Assembly (NCBI GenBank): GCA_041398565.1
Contig: JAWKUN010000002.1
Coordinates: 1,922,001 to 1,986,000 of the forward strand
From: DATGPD01 sp041398565
GTDB lineage: Bacteria > Planctomycetota > UBA1135 > UBA2386
Length of the DNA stretch: 64,000 nt
Direction: 5' to 3'
The translations under genes and the position numbers were made by a program. The notes beneath the pieces are model-generated. The model saw only the letters and a program-made list of their open reading frames with translations, ran no database searches and was not told where the DNA came from. Shown here piece after piece: positions 8,664 to 16,319 of the stretch (positions are counted from its first letter, which is position 1; each line of letters begins with the position of its first letter).

Positions 8664-9443
8664 ATGCAACCGACCGAGAAGCGGGCCGACGAGCGGCCCC
8701 GTGACGACGTCGACGGCGGCAAGTTGCCGCGTCGGCCCCCCAAGATGGTGAGGAATCGCCGTGGCGCCCGCGTGCGCCTCGACGGCCGCGACCACTACCT
8801 CGGCAGGTGGGGGAGCAAGGAGGCCAAGGTCCGCTACGGCGAACTCATCGCCCAGTGGGTGGCGAACGATGGCCGGATGCCGCTGTTCGAGAAGCCCGAT
8901 CCCGTCGGCGCGACCATCGACGAGGTGATCACCCTCTACCGGGACAACGAGCTACCGACCCGGCCGCCGTCCGTTCGGCAGCGCATCAAGGTGGCGCTGC
9001 GCACCGAGCTGCTGGGCCAGGGCCTGACCCGTGGCATGGTCAACGTGAAGCTGCGGATGATCCGCGACCTGTTCGCGTGGGGAGCCACGATCGGCAGGGT
9101 GCCCGAGGGCGTGCCGTTCCGCCTCGCGGCCGTGAAGTCCCTCCGCCGCGGACAGGGCACGCGAGAGAGCCGAATCGTGCAGCCGGTCGAGTGGGAGACC
9201 GTCGACGCCACGCTGAAGCACGCCACGGAGCCCGTGCGCGGCCTGATCCTATACCAGTGGCACACCGGCGCCCGGCCGGGCGAGGCCTGCGACAGGAGGT
9301 CCGCCAGCCTGCCCTCGACCTGGAGCAACGCCCGCGCACTGCCGAGCCCAACCGGCAACGAGCTGTGCGACGGCGGAACGCTCGATCAGGCCGCCTCGAA
9401 GCCGCGCAGTGCGGCACCCTGCCGATCCTGCGCCGGGCGATGA
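8664..9443 (+). pseudogene. Tyrosine recombinase/integrase, truncated
   Basis: The first ~209 codons are integrase-like: a basic AP2-like arm-binding region (RVRLDGRDHYLGRWGSKEAK), a SAM-like core-binding domain (VNVKLRMIRDLFAWGATIG) and the start of the catalytic domain through WHTGARPGEAC, which contains catalytic Arg I. After about base 9290 the frame continues as unrelated sequence to 9443, and the HxxR, second Arg and nucleophilic Tyr are absent. The normal family length is ~350-400 residues, so about half the catalytic domain is lost. Its position directly downstream of attL and its orientation away from it are usual for the element integrase. A 7-base inverted repeat (AGGGTGC T GCACCCT, 8629-8643) sits just before the start and may have been an operator. 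Confidence 0.85.
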
Positions 9444-9796
9444 CGCTGCTGCGCGGCTATGGCATGACCACGATCACCCTGTGGCAGGACCTCGCGCGGA
9501 TGCAGACGCTCTACGACGACTGGCGCACGCTGCTCAACAACTGCGCCGTGGTCGAGACCCTCGGCGCGTCGACCTGGGAGATGGCGAAGAACCTCGGCGA
9601 CGTCTTCGGCGTCGCGCCCGAGGTGCTTCGCGACATGCCACCGGAGCACGCGCTGGTCTCGGCGCCAGGCACACGCCCGTTTCAGGTCCGGAGGTCCGAC
9701 TGCCTGCGCGACCGGCCGTTCTGTGACCGTCGCGGGTCCAACCCGTGGTTCAGCGGACCGGGACCAGGCGCGTCCGCCGGACCCTTTGGGCGGTGA
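9398..9796 (+). pseudogene. VirD4/TraG-type coupling protein, C-terminal fragment
   Basis: The frame read through 9398-9796 gives EAAQCGTLPILRRAMTLLRG, then TLWQDLARMQTLYDDWRTLL and NNCAVVETLGASTWEMAKNL. This is the pattern of the type IV secretion coupling ATPase after its Walker B motif (DEAAQLG... in relatives, followed by the LLRGYG, QDL and NNC segments). The Walker A half and the aspartate of Walker B are missing. Sequence up to about 9740 (PEHALVSAPGTRPF, then DCLRDRPF) still resembles the natural C-terminus; the rest is uncertain. There is no start codon of its own before ATG 9440. The fragment abuts the broken integrase, so one deletion probably joined the two. It shows the island once encoded conjugative transfer. 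Confidence 0.72.
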
Positions 9797-10160
9797 GGTC
9801 GCACCACAACGAAACCGCGCGTCAGGGCCGATCGAGACTGCTGTCGACTTCAGGGTGCTCGGACGAGTCGCCTTTGGGTCGCCGACAGGCGCATTGCTGC
9901 ATGCAGGGCTATGTCGCCAACACGCACCACGACTGGTTCGACTTCCTTCGCGCGACGAGGGGTCTCGGACGAAGGGCGAGTCGCCAGTCCTCTGGCTCAT
10001 CCCACCGGCATGCTCTGGCTCACAGCAACTGAGCTCCGCATGGAGTCTCGCATCGAACGCCAGACCGACCCGCCCCACTGGAACCAAGAGGCCAACAAGC
10101 CCTGCATGTGGGCAGTTCCCATCCAGCCGGTCGGCGGCTGGTGGTAGCAACGGTAGGCCT
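9797..10160. other. Island stretch without a recognisable gene
   Basis: About 360 bases with lower GC than the flanks. Several short open frames cross it on both strands, but none shows a domain, hydrophobic pattern or plausible start. It is probably decayed element DNA. Confidence 0.5.
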
Positions 10161-10652
10161 TTACGTTTCTTGGCTGTCACACGCACGCTTCCCGTACCGC
10201 CTACTTGGTCTATCCCCGCATCCCTTCGGTACTCCCTTCTGTAGCACCCACCACTGTAGACTCCGAGGCCCTTGGACAAGGGACATTGCTCCCAATACTA
10301 ACCACGATATGCTTAATGTGGGCGCTCCCGCGTCTCGCTCGAGCCTTGGGAACTCCACTCCATCTTGGGCCACGGTTGCCCCGATCCGCAATGCGCTCAC
10401 CCCCAATAACATCAAGATTGCACTGTTTGCTAATTGGAGCCATCGGTATCGCGGCCACCTCAGAAGGCTCACAACCCACGGGACATTGGCCATTATGCCA
10501 ACGGCAGCTCCAGACACTACGGCGTCGACTCGAGTGCTCATTGGCACAGACGCGTCACGGAGCATACCGGTCGGCATCGCAATAAGGGACGCAGTTGCTA
10601 TTGGGGCTATTGCGTATAGCGCCCACGCGACCTTGATCGCAAATTTCCTCAT
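10161..10652 (-). CDS. Small polytopic membrane protein of the island
   Basis: A 163-residue protein from ATG 10652, preceded by AGCAGGAA as a possible ribosome-binding site. It has four hydrophobic segments: VAWALYAIAPIATASLIAM, AVVSGAAVGIMANVPWVVSL, LANSAILMLLGVSALRIGA and ISWLVLGAMSL, with a hydrophilic C-terminal tail. The base composition is clearly less GC-rich than everything around it, with A/T allowed at third positions, which points to an origin outside this genome. It starts 12 bases after the stop of the truncated HNH nuclease gene, on the same strand. I recognise no family. The membrane topology and codon pattern favour a real gene over a chance frame; whether it is still expressed is unknown. 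Confidence 0.6.
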   Translation of the reverse strand: MRKFAIKVAWALYAIAPIATASLIAMPTGMLRDASVPMSTRVDAVVSGAAVGIMANVPWVVSLLRWPRYRWLQLANSAILMLLGVSALRIGATVAQDGVEFPRLERDAGAPTLSISWLVLGAMSLVQGPRSLQWWVLQKGVPKGCGDRPSRRYGKRACDSQET

Positions 10653-10664
10653 TTCCTGCTCACG

Positions 10665-11369
10665 CTATTGGCCACGTTTCCTCACCAACCGTGTTGTTGG
10701 AGGAAAGAGCTCGCCGACTTGCACTCGGCGTGTGTGTTCTTCCCCTGGCCGCAGCTGACACACCGAGCATCTGACCCGATAGGCGTCGAGGACCTGGTCG
10801 CGGAACAGCTCCTGGTGCAGGGGTTGTTGGGCCTCCACAGTTCGATAACGGCGCAACAGCGCCAAGTCCGGGGCGATGGTCTCTGCCACCATGTGGGCGG
10901 CGATCGAGCCCAAGTCGCGCACATCGACCTGCAACGTGAACGCGAGCGCCGCTGGGTCGTCGCCGACGACGAAGACCGGAAAGACGAGCACGTACCGCGG
11001 GGACACGGTTCCGTGGAAGTAGATCAAGGGGCGACGTTCGCTCATGGCGCGCCGCAGCCCCACCTTGTCCCGATGTTGGGGATCGGTTCCCCTGTATCGG
11101 TAGTGGAGGAAGCCGTCGGCGCCGAACCGGTCGTCGTACGGTCGCTCTTTGCCACGCTTCAACGGCGCAGTCGTGATCGACAGGGGTAGCTGCACGCCGA
11201 CTGGGGTGAAGATCCCTTGCGGACCCACGAGGCGTACACGTCGGCCGTCAAACTCGAAGCCCTCCTCCAGCACGCCCCGCCGCAGCGACGGCCCGTGGCG
11301 CCGCTTGAGCTCGTTGAGGTGTCGGAAAGCGGCGAGCCGCAGGCCGACATCCTCCTGATCGGTGAGCAT
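10665..11369 (-). pseudogene. HNH endonuclease with YDG-like N-domain, C-terminally truncated
   Basis: The gene starts at ATG 11369. The central part (YDDRFGADGFLHYRYRGTDP, HRDKVGLRRAM, PLIYFHGTVSPRYVLVFPVF) matches the PUA/YDG-like domain of a group of bacterial HNH endonucleases thought to act in restriction of modified or foreign DNA. The HNH part begins as expected (FRDQVLDAYRVRCSVCQLR) but after about base 10749 the sequence changes to an unrelated 27-residue tail. The segment that should follow (the DAAHI-type His, Asn and second His) is missing. The product therefore keeps the recognition-like domain and two Cys but no catalytic centre. The breakpoint is at the edge of the low-GC stretch, which suggests a recombination joint. 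Family assignment is by remembered pattern. Confidence 0.72.
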
Positions 11370-11686
11370 CGCACCCGTGTTCTACCCGGCGGCCTGCGTG
11401 TCCGGCAAGATCGCGGCGCCAAGCGCGGTCTTTGGCGCTCGCCGGCGGCGCTCACACCCCGGGGTACCGCCCCGCGAACAGAAACACCTCGCGGAGGTCC
11501 TTGTGCTCGCCAACGGCACTCGCGACCTGCACCGTGATTCGGTTCGGGTCGTCCGGCGCGCAACTCCAGAGCGGGCGCATCGGTGGCTGCGTCCCGAGCG
11601 CGCTGCCGACCTCCTGGCCAAGGTCTTGCGCACGAGCGATCGCACGCGCGATGGCGCGGCCGACATCGTCGCCCGGGACTGGCTGC
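11370..11686. other. Right end of the island, no clear gene
   Basis: About 320 bases between the nuclease start and attR. On the minus strand one frame (stop at 11452) reads DDPNRITVQVASAVGEHKDL and REVFLFAGRYPGV, which looks protein-like and may be the C-terminal scrap of another lost island gene. It has no start within the island and no family I know. Confidence 0.4.
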
Positions 11687-11713
11687 CTGGTTCGAATCCA
11701 GCACGGCCCACCA
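11687..11713 (+). repeat. attR: right direct repeat of the tRNA-Val 3' end
   Basis: An exact 27-base copy of 8529-8555. The sequence before it does not continue as a tRNA, so this is a partial tRNA left by integration and not a second gene. It is followed immediately by a perfect hairpin. Confidence 0.88.
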
Positions 11714-11738
11714 TTCCTCGCGCCTGCGGCGCGAGGAA
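11714..11738. terminator. Perfect 11-bp hairpin, probable original tRNA-Val terminator
   Basis: TTCCTCGCGCC, loop TGC, GGCGCGAGGAA begins at the base after the CCA copy in attR. Before insertion it would have followed the tRNA directly, so it is best read as the native tRNA terminator or processing hairpin. No T tract follows. Confidence 0.65.
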
Positions 11739-11762
11739 CGTCGAGCCGTGCTGTCGTCTGCG

Positions 11763-11792
11763 CGATCAGCGTCGCTGAGGCGACGCTGATCG
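11763..11792. terminator. Second perfect hairpin (13-bp stem), likely bidirectional terminator
   Basis: CGATCAGCGTCGC, loop TGAG, GCGACGCTGATCG forms a 13-base-pair stem. It lies between the tRNA/attR side and the convergent end of the minus-strand gene finishing at 11921, so it could stop transcription from both sides. Confidence 0.55.
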
Positions 11793-11920
11793 GAGCGAAT
11801 CCAGCTCCGCGAATCGGCCAGGTAGGGCGAATCGGCGGCAGCGAAGGATCCGGACTGGCTCGTGACGGCCACCCTCGCGCGCGCGACTTCGAGGCCGTCT
11901 GTCGATCGGCCGCCTCCGGG

Positions 11921-12757
11921 TCACCCGGTGCCGACGACGCGGCGGCAGGCGGAGAGTGCGGAGGCGAGCCAGGCTCGCGCTTGTCGCTGCGGGTGGCCAC
12001 CGGCGAGCAGCTCGGTGCCGGTGACGATAACCGAGGTGAAGTCGGTGGTGTGCCACTCACCGGGGCCGGAGAGCGGCGGCAGGGCGGCAGCGTTCTCGCC
12101 GTAGGGCGAGCAGTAGAAGTAGGGCTCGGCGTAGTGCGAGTCTCCGGGCGAGAAACCCAGACCGATCGTCGCCGCGGCGGCGGTGCCGGTCACGGGCAAC
12201 AGGACGCCGAGGTCGAAGTGGTGTGGCCAGACGCGGGCCGGCGACAGCGCCGGCTCGCGCGTGGCGAGCTCGCCGAAGAGCGCGGCGGCGTTGGCGAACC
12301 AGCAGCCGAGTTCGGCGCGGGCCGCGGTGCGGTCGCCGGTGAACGCGCCGCCGTCGAACAGTGGATGTGGAGGCAGGTCTTCGTAGCGGCGCGGCTGCAC
12401 GGCCGCGCCGCACAGACGGCGTGCCGTGCTGTCGGCCCAGGCATGGGCTTCGGCCAGGGTGCGGCCGGGCAGGGGCAAGCGGGCGGCGATCTCGGCGCCG
12501 CGGTGCCAACGCAGCTCCAGATCGGCGACGGCCAGGGAGGCGTGCTGCTCGGGATGCTGGCGCAGCGGCCAGGTGCGAAGGGCCAGAACCTCCGTATCAC
12601 CGCGAGCGTCGACGGCGAAGTTCGTGTGCGCATCGTCCTCGGCGTGCGGCAGCAGCGCGTGCGCCACCGACGCCAGGGCCAGCGCGCCGGCGTGCAGCTG
12701 GAGCCGTTCGTCACCGAGCGAACGCGCCTCCAAGTCGAGTGGTAGCCAGCAGCTCAC
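11921..12757 (-). CDS. DUF5996-family protein
   Basis: A 278-residue soluble protein starting at GTG 12757. The start overlaps the TGA of the preceding gene as GTGA, so it is probably translated by coupling. The first third is beta-rich; the C-terminal half has the family pattern VWPHHFDLGVLLP, TIGLGFSPGDSHYAEPYFYC and PLSGPGEWHTTDFTSVIV, seen in DUF5996 proteins of unknown function that are often near flavin or Rieske-type oxidoreductases. No signal peptide is seen. Longer reading of the same frame upstream has no support because the Rieske-flavodoxin gene occupies it. Pairing with that redox protein suggests a shared pathway, but no reaction can be named. Confidence 0.78.
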   Translation of the reverse strand: MSCWLPLDLEARSLGDERLQLHAGALALASVAHALLPHAEDDAHTNFAVDARGDTEVLALRTWPLRQHPEQHASLAVADLELRWHRGAEIAARLPLPGRTLAEAHAWADSTARRLCGAAVQPRRYEDLPPHPLFDGGAFTGDRTAARAELGCWFANAAALFGELATREPALSPARVWPHHFDLGVLLPVTGTAAAATIGLGFSPGDSHYAEPYFYCSPYGENAAALPPLSGPGEWHTTDFTSVIVTGTELLAGGHPQRQARAWLASALSACRRVVGTG

Positions 12758-13890
12758 GACGACTCCGATCCCGGGCTCGAGCCGTCGGCTTCCTCGGCAG
12801 GTAGATGGCTGCGGCACGCCTTGCGTCCGCCGCGCGGCACGGGTGCCGCGGTCCGTTGCTGCTGTAGGAGAGTGCGCGCGAGTTCGGCGGCGCGGACGAC
12901 CAGCGCGCGCGCGCCTTCGTGCAGCTCGGCGCTGTGCTGCACGTGGGCGACGTTGTGCTCCATGTCTTCGGCCGACCAGCCGCGGCTGTGGGCGACGAAG
13001 GGGAACGGCGGGAAGTGGCAGCCCAGTTCGCCGAAGAAGCCGAGCATTGCGCCGGCCACGGCCTGCACGTTGTCCTGGCCGCCAGTCACCACGAAGGCGG
13101 CCACCTTGTTGCGGAGCAGCACCCGGTTCCTGGTGGTGATCTGGTTCTGGATGCAGTTCATGCGCTCGGCCATCTTGTAGTAGAGCGAGCTCGCTCCGCC
13201 CCAGCGGATCGGGGTCGCCACCAGGATCAGATCGGCCCAGAACACCACTCCCTCGTACACGCGATCCATCTGGTCGGTTTGGTCCATCTGGGTGATGGAG
13301 CACGGCCAGGTGCACGCACGCGCCGCCTTGCTGTAGTAGCCCTCGCACGCGCGGAACGACAGCTCGTGCAGGGCGATGTGGCGCGTCTGCGCGCCGAGCT
13401 CGCTCTGGGCGTGCGACAGCGCGGTCTGCAGAAGAGCGTCGGAGGTCGAGTAGCGCGGATGCTTCGCGTCCATGGCCGTGGTGGAGATGCCGAGCACGCG
13501 CAGAGGCCCGGGCTCGCGTGTCGGTTCGCGGTCCAGCGGGTGCTTGGCGTGCGGCAGCTTGTTGCGCGACGTCGCCGGCTCGAGATCGACCCGCACGCGG
13601 CCATCGCGCACTTCGACGGCATGGCGCGGTACGCGATCGGCCTCGAAGCCGGGCTCGCCTTCCCCCGTGCGGCGGTGGAACTTCCAGTGATGCCATGGAC
13701 AGACCACGTAGTCGCCGTCGAGTGAGCCGTCGCCGAGTGGCCCCGCCACGTGGTTGCACACGCCCGAGATGGCGCCGAACTCGTCGCCGATGCACGATAG
13801 CGCGATCGCGGTCCGTCCCACGCGCAGTTGGCGCAGCGGCGTCCCGCGCAGGTCTTCGACGGGACCGAGATCGTGCCAGCGCGGGGACAT
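12754..13890 (-). CDS. Rieske [2Fe-2S] - flavodoxin-like FMN reductase fusion
   Basis: A 378-residue cytoplasmic protein with two redox modules. Residues ~5-105 are a Rieske ferredoxin domain with the complete cluster ligands C45-N-H47 and C64-P-W-H67. From ~129 (PLRVLGISTTAMD) to ~330 there is a flavodoxin-like NADPH-dependent FMN reductase fold (ADLILVATPIRWGGASSLY, AAFVVTGGQDNVQAVAG). A cysteine-bearing loop, ACEGYYSKAARACTWPC, resembles the cluster-binding segment of iron-sulfur flavoproteins but is not a standard motif. Fusing a one-electron Rieske carrier to an FMN domain gives a self-contained electron shuttle. The last ~50 residues are basic, low-complexity and overlap the downstream start. 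The redox partner is unknown. Confidence 0.87.
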   Translation of the reverse strand: MSPRWHDLGPVEDLRGTPLRQLRVGRTAIALSCIGDEFGAISGVCNHVAGPLGDGSLDGDYVVCPWHHWKFHRRTGEGEPGFEADRVPRHAVEVRDGRVRVDLEPATSRNKLPHAKHPLDREPTREPGPLRVLGISTTAMDAKHPRYSTSDALLQTALSHAQSELGAQTRHIALHELSFRACEGYYSKAARACTWPCSITQMDQTDQMDRVYEGVVFWADLILVATPIRWGGASSLYYKMAERMNCIQNQITTRNRVLLRNKVAAFVVTGGQDNVQAVAGAMLGFFGELGCHFPPFPFVAHSRGWSAEDMEHNVAHVQHSAELHEGARALVVRAAELARTLLQQQRTAAPVPRGGRKACRSHLPAEEADGSSPGSESS

Positions 13891-14257
13891 GGCACGAGCT
13901 TCGGTGGGCGATCGGCGGGTATCAAGCCGTGGAACGTCGCGTCATCGGGGGGCCTCGGACTCGCCTGCGCCGGATGACTCGGAGCGCTCGGCATCAGGGC
14001 CGAGTGCCGCCAGGGGAGCACGCGTGGGGCCAGTTGTTAATTGCTGTTGAAAAGTGTCTTGCGTCCACATGTCCGCCTCGGCCCCTCCGCGTCCCAGCCG
14101 TCCAGAACCCGCCTCGATCTTGGCTCCTACTTCATGCCGGTCTTCCTCGGGTCTTCATGGTTCTTCGTAGGTTTCCGCGCCGTTGGGTGGCGGCGGCTGC
14201 CACCTCGCAAGGCAACGAACCCCTCGCTCTCGACCTCTCTCAGAAGACGGTACACAC
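13891..14257. promoter_or_regulatory. Divergent intergenic region
   Basis: A 367-base gap between two divergent starts. It contains one AT-richer pocket at 14034-14055 (TTGTTAATTGCTGTTGAAAA), a plausible promoter core for the beta-helix gene or the Rieske operon. I cannot place paired -35 and -10 boxes with confidence. Confidence 0.35.
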
Positions 14258-16153
14258 GTGACCAACTCTCACTTCCAGAAGCTCGGCCTCGGCTTGGCGC
14301 TGGCTGCCTCGACCGCGGTCGCCCGCGCCCAGACCGAAGTCTTGGTGACCGCGGACATCACCACGTCGACGACGTGGACGCCCGCCAACACCTACAACCT
14401 GCAGCAGCAGATCTACGTGCGCAACGGCGCCACCCTCACCATCGAGGCGGGCACCATCCTGGCCAGCACCACCAACCTCGGAGGCAGCTTGGCCGTGTCG
14501 CGCGGCAGCAAGATCTTCGTCAAGGGCACGGAGAAGAACCCGGTCATCATGACCTCGAAGGCCGACGTCCTCACCTGGGCGGGCGGCAACCCCAAGACCG
14601 GCACCTGGCGTGAGGCCTGCAACGAGTGGGGCAACCTCACGATCATGGGCAACGGCTACATCTCCGAGGACGCCACGTCCGGCAACGTGCCGACGCCCAA
14701 CGCGTCGAACGTCGCGGCCATGGAAGGCCTGATCGGTAGCGGCCCGAACGACCCCAACGTGCTCTACGGCGGCGGCAACGACGACGACGACAGCGGTACG
14801 ATCTCCTACCTGTCGCTGCGCTACGGTGGCCGCGTCATCGGCCTCAACAACGAGCTGAACGGCTTGTCGCTGGGTGGCATCGGTCGCGAGACCGACATCC
14901 ACCACGTCGAGATCATGAACAACGTCGACGACGGTGTCGAGATCTGGGGCGGCACCGTCAACCTCAAGTACTTCAGCATCTGGAACATCGGCGACGACAG
15001 CTTCGACATCGACCAGGGCTGGCGCGGCAAGGCCCAGTTCGGCCTGATCGTCCAGGGCTACAGCGTCGACGCCAGCCAAGGCAGCGGCGTCGGCGACAAC
15101 TGCTTCGAGACGGACGGCGCCGAGGACTCCAGCTGGCAGCCGGTCACCACCACCTCGATCTACAACTTCACCGTCATCGGCCAGCCGCAAGACGGCGACC
15201 GCCTCACCGCTTGGCGCGACAACGCCAGCGTGCAGTACCACAACTGCATCTTCATGAACGGCGGCGAGGAGCTCGTCGGCTTCGACAACGTCGACGGCGA
15301 CGGTGCCCACGGCTACGGCTTCGAGAGCACCGTCGACTGGCCCACGCACTGGACGACGCCCCACACCACCTTCTCCACCGTGAACGCGCCGGCCAACCCC
15401 GCGCTGTTCTACACGGCGCAGACCTCGGGCAACTGGTGCGAGATCACCGACAGCGTGTTCTTCAGCAACCTCAACGCCAACGCCTACACCCAGGCGACGG
15501 CGCGCGGCGTCTTCAACACCGCCAACAACAACGTGACGGCCACCGCGTCGCCGATCGTCACCATCAACCGCGGCCCGGCCGTGGTGCGCGGTGGCAAGGT
15601 GATGGAGCCCGTCATCCTGCTCAACCCGATGCCGGCCAACGACGCCGTGACCAGCGTCCGGTTCGCTCCGTACGACGGCTTCTACTCGTCGGCCAAGTAC
15701 CGTGGCGCCTTCTCGCCGAACAACAACTGGCTGTGCGGCTGGACGGCCTCGACGGCCTTCGGCTTCACTCCCGCGAGCCCGTGGTGCGACCTGGGCTTCG
15801 CGCGCGCCGGCACCAACGGTGACTCCGTGCTCGCCGGCTTCGGCCTCTTGGGCTCCGGCAGCACCACGACCCTGGCGCTGTCCAACGCGTTCGCCAACTC
15901 GCCCACCGTGCTGGTCATCGGCTTGGCTCGCGGCGACCTGCCGCTGTTCGGCGGCACGCTGGTGCCGAGCCTGATCGGTGGCGTGTTGGTCCAGATCAAC
16001 ACCGACCCCACCGGCAGCCTGGCGCTCAGCTTTCCGTTCCCGCGAGGTGTGCCCAGCGGCACGAGCCTCTACTTCCAGGCGGTCACCTTCGATCCCGGTG
16101 TCACCCCCACGAACCTGCAGTTCTCGAACGCGGTCTGCGCCACCAAGCCCTGA
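14258..16153 (+). CDS. Secreted right-handed beta-helix protein with shared C-terminal module
   Basis: A 631-residue exported protein starting at GTG 14258 (signal LGLGLALAASTAVARA). The body, ~30-480, has repeated short beta-strand units with N/D/G turns (GTILASTTNLGGSLAVSRGS, VEIMNNVDDGVEIWGGTVNL), the pattern of right-handed parallel beta-helices. It has acidic DDDD and DIDQ stretches that could bind calcium. The last ~110 residues form a beta-sandwich module (PTVLVIGLARGDLPL, YFQAVTFDP) that is also present in the kelch protein at 42130-43473. It precedes the TonB-type operon on the same strand, which suggests surface binding or processing of the imported substrate. No catalytic motif is seen; an adhesin or polysaccharide-related role is inference. 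Confidence 0.82.
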   Translation: MTNSHFQKLGLGLALAASTAVARAQTEVLVTADITTSTTWTPANTYNLQQQIYVRNGATLTIEAGTILASTTNLGGSLAVSRGSKIFVKGTEKNPVIMTSKADVLTWAGGNPKTGTWREACNEWGNLTIMGNGYISEDATSGNVPTPNASNVAAMEGLIGSGPNDPNVLYGGGNDDDDSGTISYLSLRYGGRVIGLNNELNGLSLGGIGRETDIHHVEIMNNVDDGVEIWGGTVNLKYFSIWNIGDDSFDIDQGWRGKAQFGLIVQGYSVDASQGSGVGDNCFETDGAEDSSWQPVTTTSIYNFTVIGQPQDGDRLTAWRDNASVQYHNCIFMNGGEELVGFDNVDGDGAHGYGFESTVDWPTHWTTPHTTFSTVNAPANPALFYTAQTSGNWCEITDSVFFSNLNANAYTQATARGVFNTANNNVTATASPIVTINRGPAVVRGGKVMEPVILLNPMPANDAVTSVRFAPYDGFYSSAKYRGAFSPNNNWLCGWTASTAFGFTPASPWCDLGFARAGTNGDSVLAGFGLLGSGSTTTLALSNAFANSPTVLVIGLARGDLPLFGGTLVPSLIGGVLVQINTDPTGSLALSFPFPRGVPSGTSLYFQAVTFDPGVTPTNLQFSNAVCATKP

Positions 16154-16231
16154 CGGTTGCGGCCGAGGGCGCGGGGGTCGGTGCGCAAGTGCCGGCCGAG
16201 TTGCTCAGGCCACGAACGGCACAGGAAAACC

Positions 16232-16274
16232 GGCCGGCCCGTGTGAATGCGCTCGCGCCTTCACACGGTCGGCC
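16232..16274 (+). terminator. Hairpin between the beta-helix gene and the TonB operon
   Basis: CCGTGTGAA (from 16238) pairs with TTCACACGG (16260-16268) around a 13-base loop, and the stem extends with GGCC...GGCC beyond a small bulge. There is no T tract. It could terminate the beta-helix transcript or attenuate read-through into the operon. Confidence 0.45.
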
Positions 16275-16319
16275 TGCCTGCATTCTTGGAACACAGTCGG
16301 CCTCCGGCCCTTGAGCCTC

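Larger units (their letters stand above)
8556..11713. mobile_element. Decayed tRNA-Val-integrated genomic island (~3.2 kb)
   Basis: The stretch lies between the intact tRNA-Val and a second exact copy of its last 27 bases. Inside are a tyrosine integrase gene next to attL (truncated after its first catalytic Arg), the C-terminal part of a VirD4/TraG conjugation coupling protein, a lower-GC membrane protein gene, and an HNH nuclease gene missing its catalytic end. Coding density and GC are visibly below the flanks, most clearly at 10150-10690. It reads as the remnant of a once larger integrative and conjugative element that lost most genes by internal deletions. It is very unlikely to excise by itself because the integrase lacks the HxxR and Tyr region. 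The boundaries are well supported; its original size is unknown. Confidence 0.85.

Noticed and set aside
11640..11713. A second tRNA at attR
   Set aside because: Only the last 27 bases match. The sequence before them cannot form D or anticodon arms.
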